Shown here piece by piece: positions 39,118 through 47,255 of a DNA stretch of 64,000 bases (position 1 is the first letter of the stretch; every line of letters starts with the position of its first letter). The DNA is from Marinococcus halotolerans DSM 16375. Its GTDB lineage: Bacteria; Bacillota; Bacilli; Bacillales; Marinococcaceae. Location: positions 1 through 64,000 of the forward strand of contig NZ_ATVM01000016.1 in the NCBI RefSeq assembly GCF_000420725.1. The letters run 5' to 3'. Under the pieces are notes generated by a model. That model searched no databases. It was not told where the DNA came from and saw only the letters and a program-made list of their open reading frames with translations. The translations under genes and the position numbers were made by a program.

Positions 39118-40200
39118 ATGGACTACAGCCACGAAGAACTTGTTGAGCGTTTACAGGAAAATACTTCCCTGAAAAAAGAGGGGAGCGCAGAATTAGTTAC
39201 GAAAAGCATTCCATTTTTGGAGGAAAAAGAAGGCCTGGATCCGAGGGTGAAACGATTTCTGGAACAGGAACACGAGCCAGAGTTGAGGCGCCCAATGACA
39301 CATGACGATCTCGAAGTCATCCGAAGCCGTAAAGAACAGGATAATCACGATCTAAGCTCCGGTATCCGTGCGGAAACAAAGCTCATTTCCCTGGAAACCA
39401 GGGACGTGGAGCTGAAAATATACAACCGGTCGGAAAGCACCAAGCCGGTGCTCATTTATTTTCACGGCGGGGGTTTCTTTGAACGGGACGAAATCGTAAT
39501 GGATAATGTATGCAAACTGCTGGCGGAAAAGACGGAAGCCGTAGTTGTGGCAGTGGAATACCGTCTGGCCCCGGAACACAAATACGCCGAAGGACTGAAT
39601 GACTGCTTTGACAGTGTGCAGTACGTACACGAAAACTCAGAGGAATTCGGGGCAGATACAGGCCGGATTGGACTTGTCGGCGATAGTGTCGGAGGCAATC
39701 TGGCGCTCGGAGTCTACCACTTGAGCAGGAAGAAATCCTGGTATATTTGTTACTTGAGCTTATTATGCCCGTTGTTGGATTTATACGATGTGTCCGGTGG
39801 GGCCCGGAAAATGGAGCAGTACCATCCGGGCCCGGATAAAGAACTCGTGCGCCAGGAGCTTGTAACAATGCGGGAATCGTTATCTTTTATTCAGTCACTG
39901 TATGTTACAGATCTTGAAGAGCTCGACCAGCCGCTTGTATCTCCACTGCGGAATGATAAAAAAGTGGAATATCCGCCGGTGACGATCGTTACAGCTGAAT
40001 TTGATTTTCTCCGGCCTCAGGGAGAAGAGTTTACGAAGAAGCTGCAGAAGCAGGAAAGCCCGGTACGCTATATTGAATACAAAGGGATGGCTCACACGTT
40101 TTTAAAGAAGTTGGGCTATTATCCACAGGCCGCCGATGCGGTCCGGGAAACGGCCATCCACTTCCGGGAAGTACTGCAAAACAATACACAAAGCAACTAA
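39118..40200 (+). CDS. Alpha/beta hydrolase, hormone-sensitive-lipase type esterase
   Basis: A 360-aa esterase. Oxyanion-hole motif HGGGFF at about 117, nucleophile GDSVGGN at about 190, aspartate in AEFDFLRPQGEEF at about 292 and histidine in MAHTF at about 321 complete the catalytic triad. The first 80 residues are an extra helical, charged region. AGGGGGA before the ATG. Cytosolic; substrate unknown. Confidence 0.9.
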   Translation: MDYSHEELVERLQENTSLKKEGSAELVTKSIPFLEEKEGLDPRVKRFLEQEHEPELRRPMTHDDLEVIRSRKEQDNHDLSSGIRAETKLISLETRDVELKIYNRSESTKPVLIYFHGGGFFERDEIVMDNVCKLLAEKTEAVVVAVEYRLAPEHKYAEGLNDCFDSVQYVHENSEEFGADTGRIGLVGDSVGGNLALGVYHLSRKKSWYICYLSLLCPLLDLYDVSGGARKMEQYHPGPDKELVRQELVTMRESLSFIQSLYVTDLEELDQPLVSPLRNDKKVEYPPVTIVTAEFDFLRPQGEEFTKKLQKQESPVRYIEYKGMAHTFLKKLGYYPQAADAVRETAIHFREVLQNNTQSN

Positions 40201-40236
40201 AAAATAGGAGCGGCAGCCAAGCCGTTCCTATTTTTT
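40201..40236. terminator. Bidirectional terminator
   Basis: AAAAATAGGAGCGGC, AGCCAA, GCCGTTCCTATTTTTT between the converging esterase and M20 genes. Confidence 0.85.
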
Positions 40237-41332
40237 AATCGTTATTAACTACTGGCAGCTGCACAGCAGAAAAATTTTCGGCAAAATCCACTAAAATATT
40301 TTCGTATTCAGGGATGGAGCTTGTGTACACGAGTTCGTTATCACCGTGCCAGTTATAGCCTACGGGACCGAACTCTACAGCTGGCACACCGTAAACCGTA
40401 AAATACTGTCCGTCTGAGGATCCATGCTGGCCGAAAATATTCACCTTTTCGAGCTGAGTGTGCCGGATAACAGACTCGGACAACGTTTTTACATATGGAT
40501 TATCAACTTCCGTGTTTACGGGATCGTTACAGATGTGCACAGATACTTCATCATTAGATAAACTGTTAATCTGCTGGAGAATATCTTCCGGCAGTTGATC
40601 GGGCAGATAGCGGATATCAAGCGAAAACTCACATTTGGCCGGAACTTTGTTATAGACGGTCCCCGCCTGGATCTTGGCCAGGTTAATAGAGGGCTGGGCG
40701 TACATGTCTGAACGCTCCTGAGAAAAAGGAAGCTGCTTGATACGCTCATAGAGTGCAAAAGCTTTTTCGATTGCATTTTCTCCTTCCCAGGGACGGCTGC
40801 CATGCGTCGAGGAGCCGGCAACGATAATATCAAGCTGCAGCACGCCTTTGGACTGGATAGCAATTCCAAGGCCTGTAGGTTCTCCGCAGATAACAAAATC
40901 TCCCTTATGCCCGGTATCAACCAAATAACCGGTGCCGTTGCGGCCACCGGTTTCTTCGTCGGGAACAACCTGAAGCTGCACTTTGCAGTCGGGCGGGGTT
41001 TTCTTCAGGCGTACCATTGCCGTCATCATAGCCGCAAGCCCGGCTTTCATGTCGGCCGAACCGCGCCCGTAAAGCTTCGCATCCTTTTCGTAGGGAGTGA
41101 ACTGCTCCTGTTTGCCTTTAACAACGTCGAGATGCCCATTGAGGATAAGGGTTTGAGTTCCTTTTCCGACTTCGCATACAAGCATCAGGTGGCCATTATT
41201 TTCATGCTTTTGTATTTCGAGCCCGCGGGCTGCCATCCATTTTTCGCAAAAATCCATTGCTTCATTAACGCCCGAAAGACTCGAGGTGTTGTAGCCGATT
41301 AATGTTTTCAGTAGAGGGATAGTTTCATCCAT
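40235..41332 (-). CDS. M20-family metallopeptidase (ArgE/DapE type)
   Basis: A two-metal amidohydrolase: NGHLDVVKG at about 80, GRGSADMKAGLAAM at about 109 and the catalytic DEETGGRNGTGYL at about 145, plus the dimerisation lid domain. 365 aa. It would remove an acyl group or cleave a dipeptide. It lies 54 bases after an ATP-grasp ligase gene on the same strand, so the two may act on the same compound; the substrate is unknown. Confidence 0.9.
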   Translation of the reverse strand: MDETIPLLKTLIGYNTSSLSGVNEAMDFCEKWMAARGLEIQKHENNGHLMLVCEVGKGTQTLILNGHLDVVKGKQEQFTPYEKDAKLYGRGSADMKAGLAAMMTAMVRLKKTPPDCKVQLQVVPDEETGGRNGTGYLVDTGHKGDFVICGEPTGLGIAIQSKGVLQLDIIVAGSSTHGSRPWEGENAIEKAFALYERIKQLPFSQERSDMYAQPSINLAKIQAGTVYNKVPAKCEFSLDIRYLPDQLPEDILQQINSLSNDEVSVHICNDPVNTEVDNPYVKTLSESVIRHTQLEKVNIFGQHGSSDGQYFTVYGVPAVEFGPVGYNWHGDNELVYTSSIPEYENILVDFAENFSAVQLPVVNND

Positions 41333-41386
41333 GCTGAGCCTCCTCGTAAAAGTGTTTCATCAAAATTACCAAAGGGATGCTATCGT

Positions 41387-42454
41387 TTATACGGTCGAGG
41401 ACGTTTCGTCTGGAGCTGTATGAATACCTTTGTTTTTATCGATTTTTACGACACGGTCATACCGCGCCAGTTCAATATTTTCTTTATCATTTAACCATTC
41501 TGGATGAAGTTCCTTTCCTGCCGCCAGGGCGAGATAAGCTGAAGGAATATTTGCACCGGCAGCATGGGAAAGAGCATATCCGCCGCCGAAACGGGGATTA
41601 ATGTCGATCACATAATAGTCATGGCCGTCATAAAACACGTCTGTATTAATATAACCGACGTGTTTTAAGTTTTCGCCAATCTTTCTTCCGACTTCCATCA
41701 ACGCTTCGTCCTTCACAGAGATCGCTTTGTCAACGTCGCCCCCGCGCATTTCGAGCTGCTTTAAAGCCAGGGTGGTTAAATAATTCCCCTCTAAGTCATT
41801 GACGATATCCACACTGTATTTTTCCCCGTCTACGACCTGCTGAATCACAATATTGTCTTCAGGATCCCGGTCGCTATCATCGGCAATCGGACTGTTTTTG
41901 ATCGCGTCTACTGCCTGTTTGTAAGCGAACTGCATGTCTTCAACAGTGGAAACGATATTAATACCGACAGAAGCCGACCCATTGCGGGGTTTAACGATCA
42001 GCGGCCAGTTGACCTCCTGGTTTTCAATTCCCTTCGCTGCCTCGTCGACCGTCAGATAAGAAATTGGCGCCGCCACACCAAATCTGCCAAGAAGTTCCCG
42101 GTATTGATGCTTATCTCTCATCGCTTCTACAGTGGAAGCTTCCGGGGTAAAGACCCCCACGCCCAGCTTCTCAAGCTCATGACGGGATTCAGCAAATTTT
42201 ATAATTTCCCAGTCATTCAACGGAACAAGCATTTTAATTTCTTCGTCTTCACAAATGGATAGGATCGTATCTAAATAATTTTTATTCGTCTGATGCGGTG
42301 TTATATAGGCTCTGTCTGCCTGCTGCAGACTGGGAGCTCCTGCGTCAGGATCTGTAGCAATGACCGACCCCTCAATATTTAATCCATTCATTGATTCCTG
42401 GAAAAATTGTACAAAGTCTATCCGGCGTGCGGCCGAAGTCAATAATACATTCAT
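41387..42454 (-). CDS. ATP-grasp domain ligase (carbamoyl-phosphate-synthase-like)
   Basis: 355 aa. A pre-ATP-grasp Rossmann part (MNVLLTSAARRIDFVQFF) precedes the ATP-grasp fold with WPLIVKPRNGSASVGI (about 150-165) and the metal-binding VIDINPRFGGGYALS (about 282). It should join a carboxylate to an amine with ATP. Head of a unit with the M20 peptidase. Leader D and a sigma-B-like promoter lie upstream, so expression is probably stress-induced. Confidence 0.9.
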   Translation of the reverse strand: MNVLLTSAARRIDFVQFFQESMNGLNIEGSVIATDPDAGAPSLQQADRAYITPHQTNKNYLDTILSICEDEEIKMLVPLNDWEIIKFAESRHELEKLGVGVFTPEASTVEAMRDKHQYRELLGRFGVAAPISYLTVDEAAKGIENQEVNWPLIVKPRNGSASVGINIVSTVEDMQFAYKQAVDAIKNSPIADDSDRDPEDNIVIQQVVDGEKYSVDIVNDLEGNYLTTLALKQLEMRGGDVDKAISVKDEALMEVGRKIGENLKHVGYINTDVFYDGHDYYVIDINPRFGGGYALSHAAGANIPSAYLALAAGKELHPEWLNDKENIELARYDRVVKIDKNKGIHTAPDETSSTV

Positions 42455-42566
42455 GACAAACCTCCGTTTAAAATATATTGTTTACAGCCTTACGGGCTGA
42501 TGATATTTCCAACAGCAGTGTTTAAAGGGAAGACATTTATTTATTTCTAAACTTTTCCATTTGCAT

Positions 42567-42636
42567 AAAAAAGAACCGAAAAGGCAGTGGTTACCTTTCC
42601 GGCTCATGTTTTGCTTTGCGTCAAAACATTGCTGCC
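42567..42636 (-). promoter_or_regulatory. Stress leader D (ATP-grasp/M20 unit)
   Basis: RNA sense: GGCAGCA, perfect 8-bp hairpin ATGTTTTG-ACGCAAAG-CAAAACAT, then terminator GAGCCGGAAAGG...CCTTTTCGGTTC and T6. Confidence 0.75.
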
Positions 42637-42664
42637 AATGTTATTGCTGTACAACAATAACTAT

Positions 42665-42690
42665 ATACCATCTTTTTTCAAGAACTAAAC
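42665..42690 (-). promoter_or_regulatory. Sigma-B-like promoter D
   Basis: Minus-strand GTTTAG, 14 bases, TGGTAT, about 30 bases before leader D. Confidence 0.6.
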
Positions 42691-42736
42691 ATGTAATAAA
42701 CGAAGAGGGGGGAGAAGCTTTAGCCTGATATGAATA

Positions 42737-42814
42737 CTAGCTGAATATGCGAAGAATAATATACATAATAAATACAATAACTAATACTGTTACGATAGTT
42801 ACAGTAGCCTTCAT
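42737..42814 (-). CDS. Small hydrophobic 25-aa peptide
   Basis: MKATVTIVTVLVIVFIMYII then LRIFS: a single transmembrane helix with a positive end. It lies 46 bases after the GT8 gene on the same strand, with AAGGAAGCAGGTG before the ATG, so it may be co-transcribed with GT8. Function unknown. Confidence 0.5.
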   Translation of the reverse strand: MKATVTIVTVLVIVFIMYIILRIFS

Positions 42815-42860
42815 TGTATCACCTGCTTCCTTGTAGGGTTTACCAGCCGTTTGCCAATGG

Positions 42861-43715
42861 TTAATTTGGCAGCACAGTTTGTACGATGGACTGGAAAAAC
42901 ATCAGATAGTATTTGTATTCGTGCTTGTACGGATGTGGACAATCCAGATGCCAGGGCTTAGCCGGCCCGGTGAAATGGACAATGGCAGGACTGCTGATAG
43001 CCTCAATTACTTTTTTGCCGTAACGGTCTGCCGGAAGCTTATCGGTAAACATACTGGTCATCGTATTCCAGCGGGGGTGCAGTTCTTTACGCTGGCTGTA
43101 TAAAATAGCATTAAGACCGTCCTGGTCATGGTAGTACATTTTGTCTTCATTATTTTTAATAAAAGAAACCACTTTTTCTGTAATACGGCTTTCCCGCCAC
43201 TGCCGGGCATTTATCATTAAGATACCGGAATTAAAGTAGCCATAGCTGTATGGTATGTCGAGGACACTGCGGCGCTCGACACCGCCAAAATTTTCTGCCG
43301 CGGCAAGGACAGCACCATCAAGCTCCTGCTCCCAAAGTGCTGTGACATCTGTTTTTATGATCGCGTCGCAGTCAATATATAAAAATCTCTCTATGGAGGG
43401 ATCGATAACATGAGGCAGCAGCAGACGGTAATAAGCGGTTTCGGAAATGTGATGGGAATCTTCATGCTCCGCCAAATATATATGGTTAAAAAGGGAACGG
43501 TCGATCGTAATAAAATTAATGTTGGTGTGAAAATAGTCAGCGATCTGCCGCAGGTTCTCTTTATTTCCGGCTGAAATTCCTCCGTCAATAATCTGCACGG
43601 AGATGCGCCGGGCCTGGCCCGTATTATTTAATAAAGAGATTAGCGTCACGCCCAGACACTCCGCATAGTTATCGTCAGCAGCTGAAGTAACGGTATAGTA
43701 ATTGCTTTGTTCCAT
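42861..43715 (-). CDS. Glycosyltransferase family 8 protein
   Basis: A 284-aa retaining glycosyltransferase (LgtC/GspA-like). It has DDNYAECLGVTLISLLNN at the start, the metal-binding DxD in YIDCDAIIK at about 100, GYFNSGILMIN at about 160 and the C-terminal HFTGPAKPWH. No signal; works at the inner face of the membrane. AGGAGG before the ATG. B. subtilis GspA, a general stress protein, is in this family, which fits the sigma-B-like promoter and leader E upstream. Confidence 0.9.
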   Translation of the reverse strand: MEQSNYYTVTSAADDNYAECLGVTLISLLNNTGQARRISVQIIDGGISAGNKENLRQIADYFHTNINFITIDRSLFNHIYLAEHEDSHHISETAYYRLLLPHVIDPSIERFLYIDCDAIIKTDVTALWEQELDGAVLAAAENFGGVERRSVLDIPYSYGYFNSGILMINARQWRESRITEKVVSFIKNNEDKMYYHDQDGLNAILYSQRKELHPRWNTMTSMFTDKLPADRYGKKVIEAISSPAIVHFTGPAKPWHLDCPHPYKHEYKYYLMFFQSIVQTVLPN

Positions 43716-43734
43716 AATATTCCTCCTGTTAAAT

Positions 43735-43808
43735 AAAAAAAGAGCCGAAAAGAGAGAAACTTCTCCCTTTCCGGCTCATGTTCCGCATTTTTTCAAAACA
43801 TTACTGCC
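43735..43808 (-). promoter_or_regulatory. Stress leader E (GT8)
   Basis: RNA sense: GGCAGTA, hairpin ATGTT...AACAT, terminator GAGCCGGAAAGGGAGA...TCTCTCTTTTCGGCTC and T7, 20 bases before the GT8 ATG and its AGGAGG. Confidence 0.75.
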
Positions 43809-43848
43809 GCTATGACTTTATAATTGTAAATATCTTTCTACTGTTTTT

Positions 43849-43874
43849 ATACCTTATTTATGTTTCCTTTAAAC
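43849..43874 (-). promoter_or_regulatory. Sigma-B-like promoter E
   Basis: Minus-strand GTTTAA (perfect -35), 14 bases, AGGTAT, about 40 bases before leader E. Confidence 0.7.
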
Positions 43875-43930
43875 GTGCAGAACAACGTAAAAGAAAAGCC
43901 AGCCAAAGTATCGGTATACCGGCCGGCAGA

Positions 43931-44629
43931 TTATCTCTTTTTTTCTGGTTCCAAAGCAAGAATCATATATCCTTTATCCTCTTCAAAATCCCAGTCGGTG
44001 AATACATCCGTAATTTTCCGCTGCAAAATTGGCTCCATATGCTCTTCGCCGAATAAACGCCGTTCCATGGGGCGCTTGGCAATTTTAAGCTGCTCCTCAA
44101 AGCCGGCTTTGATAAGTTCCTTCTCAATTTCGACAAAAACGCCGAAGCGGTAAATCATTATCGAGCGTTCGTCAATCCAATAGGCCTTTGTATAGTCGGG
44201 CTCCTTCTGGCCTTTAATACTCAGATTCACGATTTTTCTTTCAAAGGCCCGCTGGCTGAGGTGGCCGGGCCAGGAAAACTTACCCGACGGTTCTTCATCC
44301 AGCACCGCCCAGATCATACCGCTGTGGGCTTCTAAATTCCAATCAAAGTACCATTCTTTAATCGTACCATTTATCATGTCTTCAATATCCGGCTGAATCC
44401 GGGGGCAGAAGTCATCCATAATGAATTCCCTGGATTTTGCTACTCGTTGTTCTTCATTTTGCTGTAATAGAATATTTTCCATTGGTCCTAAAAAATCTTT
44501 AACATACATTATTAAAAAAGGTCGTTTATAGGAAACGTGAATGTTTACCGGCCCTTTTCCAAAGTGATCCCTCAATGCCTTGCCGGTATAAGCTGCAATC
44601 AATTGGGCTTCAGTTTGTTTTTGTTCCAT
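43931..44629 (-). CDS. DUF2294 / MpsC-like protein, paralogue 2
   Basis: 232 aa. AAYTGKALRDHFGKGPVNI at about 12-30 and WYFDWNLEAHSGMIWAV, then a second half with DERSIMIYRFGVFVEIEKELI and DVFTDWDFEEDKGYMILAL: the same two-half layout as the copies at 34897 and 48998. ATG 44629 has AAAGGAG seven bases before it; an upstream GTG is less likely. Membrane-potential role of MpsC is known in staphylococci; the role of lone copies is not. Confidence 0.85.
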   Translation of the reverse strand: MEQKQTEAQLIAAYTGKALRDHFGKGPVNIHVSYKRPFLIMYVKDFLGPMENILLQQNEEQRVAKSREFIMDDFCPRIQPDIEDMINGTIKEWYFDWNLEAHSGMIWAVLDEEPSGKFSWPGHLSQRAFERKIVNLSIKGQKEPDYTKAYWIDERSIMIYRFGVFVEIEKELIKAGFEEQLKIAKRPMERRLFGEEHMEPILQRKITDVFTDWDFEEDKGYMILALEPEKKR

Positions 44630-44979
44630 AAAGTCTCCTTTTGTTAAGAAGCGGGGTTCTTCCCAACTAATTACCATTATACTATCAAACGAGCTTTTTA
44701 AATACGCATTACCGGATTAATGAAACTAAAGGGCTATGACTGAATTGTATTATTGCACTAGGATTTTTGAAATTATAATAAAGCAATGCTTATTCTAATA
44801 TATATGCGTTTTCTTTTACTTTAAAGTAACAAAAGCGTAATATATTAAATGGAAGGCACATAGAATGGTGACTTCTCCATAGAAGAACTCTTCCTACGCC
44901 GGCAGGAAGAGTTTTTTATACGTTCCAGACGAAGCCAGGGAGTGCGATTCCTGATTTTCTTTATGAAAAACGGTTGGGA
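44630..44979. other. 350-base gap with one terminator
   Basis: AT-rich. AACTCTTCCT-ACGCCGGC-AGGAAGAGTT with TTTTTT (44885-44917) is a plus-strand terminator with no plus-strand gene before it. An inverted repeat CTTTTACTTT/AAAGTAAC lies at about 44812-44828. A small plus-strand RNA ending there is possible but not shown. Confidence 0.4.
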
Positions 44980-45387
44980 TTAAGCTTCCATCAGGTCTAA
45001 AAATGCCCGCTGAGCCTCATCTTTTGTGCTTTCATTAGCTGCCAGGTTTCCTATGGTGAGAATGCCGACGACCTCGCCATTTTCGTGAACGGGCAGACGG
45101 CGGACGCTGTGCTGGGCGATTAACTTCACGGCATCCTGTACATCGGTGTCGGGGTGAAGATCTACAAGGTCTGTTGTCATATAGCTGCTTATTTCTTCGT
45201 TGGAGCTGCCGTCTGCCAAGTAGCGGACAACAAGATCACGATCGGTTACGGTACCTACAAGCTTGTTATCAGAAACAATTGGCAGGGCCCCTACCCCTAA
45301 TTCCTTCATTTTGCCGGCAACCTCCTGTACGCTGTGGCTGCTTTCGCAAACGTCTACTTTGGAATCCATAATTTCTTTTACCTGCAT
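44980..45387 (-). CDS. CBS-domain pair protein
   Basis: 135 aa with two CBS motifs: VKEIMDSKVDVC...GALPIVSDNKLVGTVTDRDLV and YMTTDLVDLHPDT...RRLPVHENGEVVGILTIGN. Such pairs bind adenosine nucleotides and resemble B. subtilis YhcV/YlbB. ATG 45387 preceded by AAAGGTG; likely last gene of the DUF2512-DUF3243-catalase unit, 63 bases after the catalase stop. Confidence 0.88.
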   Translation of the reverse strand: MQVKEIMDSKVDVCESSHSVQEVAGKMKELGVGALPIVSDNKLVGTVTDRDLVVRYLADGSSNEEISSYMTTDLVDLHPDTDVQDAVKLIAQHSVRRLPVHENGEVVGILTIGNLAANESTKDEAQRAFLDLMEA

Positions 45388-45450
45388 GTGTAACACACCT
45401 TTCATCTGATTTTAATAAATAAAGATACTACTTTTTCGTTTTTGATAACC

Positions 45451-46278
45451 TTAACCTTTATCCATACCTGGAAGAGTGTTGTGCATATAGTCAGGAGCTG
45501 ACTTCAGCTCAGGCTTGCCGCCATGGGCCTTCGGCTTGGATACATATTCAAAGGAATGGCCATTCGGTGCTTTATCCTTCAGCCAGTTTAGATCGGCACT
45601 CTGCTCCCCTTCGGAGAAGTTTAGCAGCTGATGGGAAAATTCGGTTGCTTCCCATTGAGATGGTACTGTGGACGGGGCAGTAAACCCTTCTTTTTGCTCG
45701 AGCTCTTTAATGGCGGCAGCCCATTGATTCTGATGCATAGTATCTCTTGCAAGCGCAAAGGAGAGCAATTGACGAACGCCTTTATCCTCAGTCATCTCAT
45801 AAAGACGGGCGACCTGCAGGCGACCCTGGGATTCTGCGTTAAGATTAGCCCGGAAGTCACTGAGAAGATTGCCGCTGGCTACAATGTAACCGGCATTCCA
45901 GGGAACTCCGTTGCTGTCTTTTGGCATAGCGCCAAGACCGGAAACGATGGCATGCTGCGGATTCATATCGCCCATGACTGCCTCAACGACCGGGTTTTTC
46001 GCAGCTGCTTCCTGTTCTTCGACTGGAGCGTCGTCAAGCAGCCGGGCGATCATGGTCGCGATCATTTCGATGTGGCCTATTTCTTCCGTCCCAGTGTCCA
46101 TCAACATGTCTTTATATTGATCGTTCCCGCGAGTATTCCATCCCTGAAACATATACTGCATCGCGACAGAGATTTCCCCGAACTGACCGCCGAGAATCTC
46201 CTGCAGTTTTTTGGCGTAGACAGGATCCGGACGATCGGGTTTTGCGTGAAACTGAAGCTCTTTACGGTGAAAAAACAT
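45451..46278 (-). CDS. Manganese catalase
   Basis: Di-manganese catalase that destroys hydrogen peroxide in the cytosol. Glutamate/histidine ligands lie in GEISVAMQYMFQG (about 34), TGTEEIGHIEMIATMIA (about 62) and the second helix pair with ARDTMHQNQWAAAI (about 178). 275 aa, full length. Related to the sigma-B-dependent B. subtilis YdbD type. Third gene of the unit started by promoter F. Confidence 0.93.
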   Translation of the reverse strand: MFFHRKELQFHAKPDRPDPVYAKKLQEILGGQFGEISVAMQYMFQGWNTRGNDQYKDMLMDTGTEEIGHIEMIATMIARLLDDAPVEEQEAAAKNPVVEAVMGDMNPQHAIVSGLGAMPKDSNGVPWNAGYIVASGNLLSDFRANLNAESQGRLQVARLYEMTEDKGVRQLLSFALARDTMHQNQWAAAIKELEQKEGFTAPSTVPSQWEATEFSHQLLNFSEGEQSADLNWLKDKAPNGHSFEYVSKPKAHGGKPELKSAPDYMHNTLPGMDKG

Positions 46279-46317
46279 AATTGGTTTCGCTCCTTTTACT
46301 CGTTTGGAGTAAGCGTT

Positions 46318-46635
46318 TTAATCGTTCCCTTCCTCTTTTGCCAGCCGGACCAGGATTCTGGCTAAATGTCTTTGTTCATCCTTATCTGCTACATCCCACA
46401 TTTCCTGCAGCAGTTTTTCTTCCGGGTTCTCCGGTTCCTGATGTTTATTTAAATAATCTGCTACACGTTCGGCTCCTTTTGCGAGCTGCTCTTCATCAAG
46501 GCCCACTTTTTCGCCTTTGTGAATTTTATTTTTAAGATAATCCTGAAAGCGTTGAAAGCTGTTTAGAATATCTTGTTTTTCTTCGTTTGAAAGAGAATCA
46601 GCGTGCTGCTCAGCATCTTTTTTTGGTTCTGTCAT
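46318..46635 (-). CDS. DUF3243 protein
   Basis: 105 aa. The DUF3243 core runs from SFQRFQDYLKNKIHKGEKVGL to LLQEMWDVADKDEQRHLARILVRL. Hydrophilic, helical, cytosolic, similar in layout to B. subtilis YmfJ. Function unknown. Lies between DUF2512 and catalase with short gaps (20 and 39 bases), so it is one operon. Confidence 0.85.
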   Translation of the reverse strand: MTEPKKDAEQHADSLSNEEKQDILNSFQRFQDYLKNKIHKGEKVGLDEEQLAKGAERVADYLNKHQEPENPEEKLLQEMWDVADKDEQRHLARILVRLAKEEGND

Positions 46636-46655
46636 ACTATTTCTCCTTTCAGGAT

Positions 46656-47030
46656 TTAAGAATGAGTTGCTGTCTGGTAAGGATGTCGAAGAACTTTTCG
46701 AAGCAAATACTGATGAAACGGATATTCAAACACACCGGCAATCAATGCGACGATCAAAGCTCCCAGTAAGGAAGTGCCTGCGGCCCCTCCAACAGATATA
46801 CCAACAATCCAAATGACAAGAGCGACAAGAATAAAGTCAATAGTCACAGCGATTGAATTTTTCGTCCGGGGGACGATTATCAGGTCACCGCCGTAGGAAA
46901 GCACCGATAACACCACCCCAGTGATAATGGCTGTGGAAACAGAAAATACACCAAAAATAGGGTCCATCACTACCCAGACTACCGCAGTCATAGCCACTAA
47001 TTTCAGGGCAAAAGCTAAAGCATGCTGCAT
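46656..47030 (-). CDS. DUF2512 membrane protein (YndM-like)
   Basis: 124 aa with four predicted transmembrane helices (about 5-22, 30-50, 60-80, 85-105). The pattern VMDPIFGVF and LSYGGDLIIVPRTKN is typical of DUF2512. Common in sporeforming Bacillaceae, function unknown. First gene after promoter F and leader F; AAGGAGGTG lies about 10 bases before its ATG. Confidence 0.85.
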   Translation of the reverse strand: MQHALAFALKLVAMTAVVWVVMDPIFGVFSVSTAIITGVVLSVLSYGGDLIIVPRTKNSIAVTIDFILVALVIWIVGISVGGAAGTSLLGALIVALIAGVFEYPFHQYLLRKVLRHPYQTATHS

Positions 47031-47060
47031 TTGGTATTTTCACCTCCTTCCATTCAGGAT

Positions 47061-47127
47061 AAAAAAAGAACCAGAAAAGAGAGATGTCCTCTTTTTCTGG
47101 TTCATAACACAGCGTGATTCTGGTTAT
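47061..47127 (-). promoter_or_regulatory. Stress leader F (DUF2512-catalase operon)
   Basis: RNA sense: ATAACCAG...CTGTGTTATG hairpin, then terminator GAACCAGAAAAAGAG...CTCTCTTTTCTGGTTC and T7, 30 bases before the DUF2512 ATG. CACAGC and CATAACAC are shared with leader G. Confidence 0.75.
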
Positions 47128-47160
47128 TTTCACCATTCAATATAATGTTCTAGTGATACA

Positions 47161-47186
47161 ATAACCAATTAGTTCTCTGCTCAAAC
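47161..47186 (-). promoter_or_regulatory. Sigma-B-like promoter F
   Basis: Minus-strand GTTTGA, 14 bases, GGTTAT, about 35 bases before leader F. Confidence 0.6.
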
Positions 47187-47255
47187 GTTTTTCTTGCATT
47201 TACTGCCAGGCTATTTCATGAAAAGCACTACGAACACGTTTTTAGATTGTAATTT

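Noticed and set aside
42567-42636. Leader D as a c-di-GMP (GEMM) riboswitch because of GACGCAAAGC
   Set aside because: Only that short string matches; it is the loop of a simple hairpin and the rest of the aptamer is missing.
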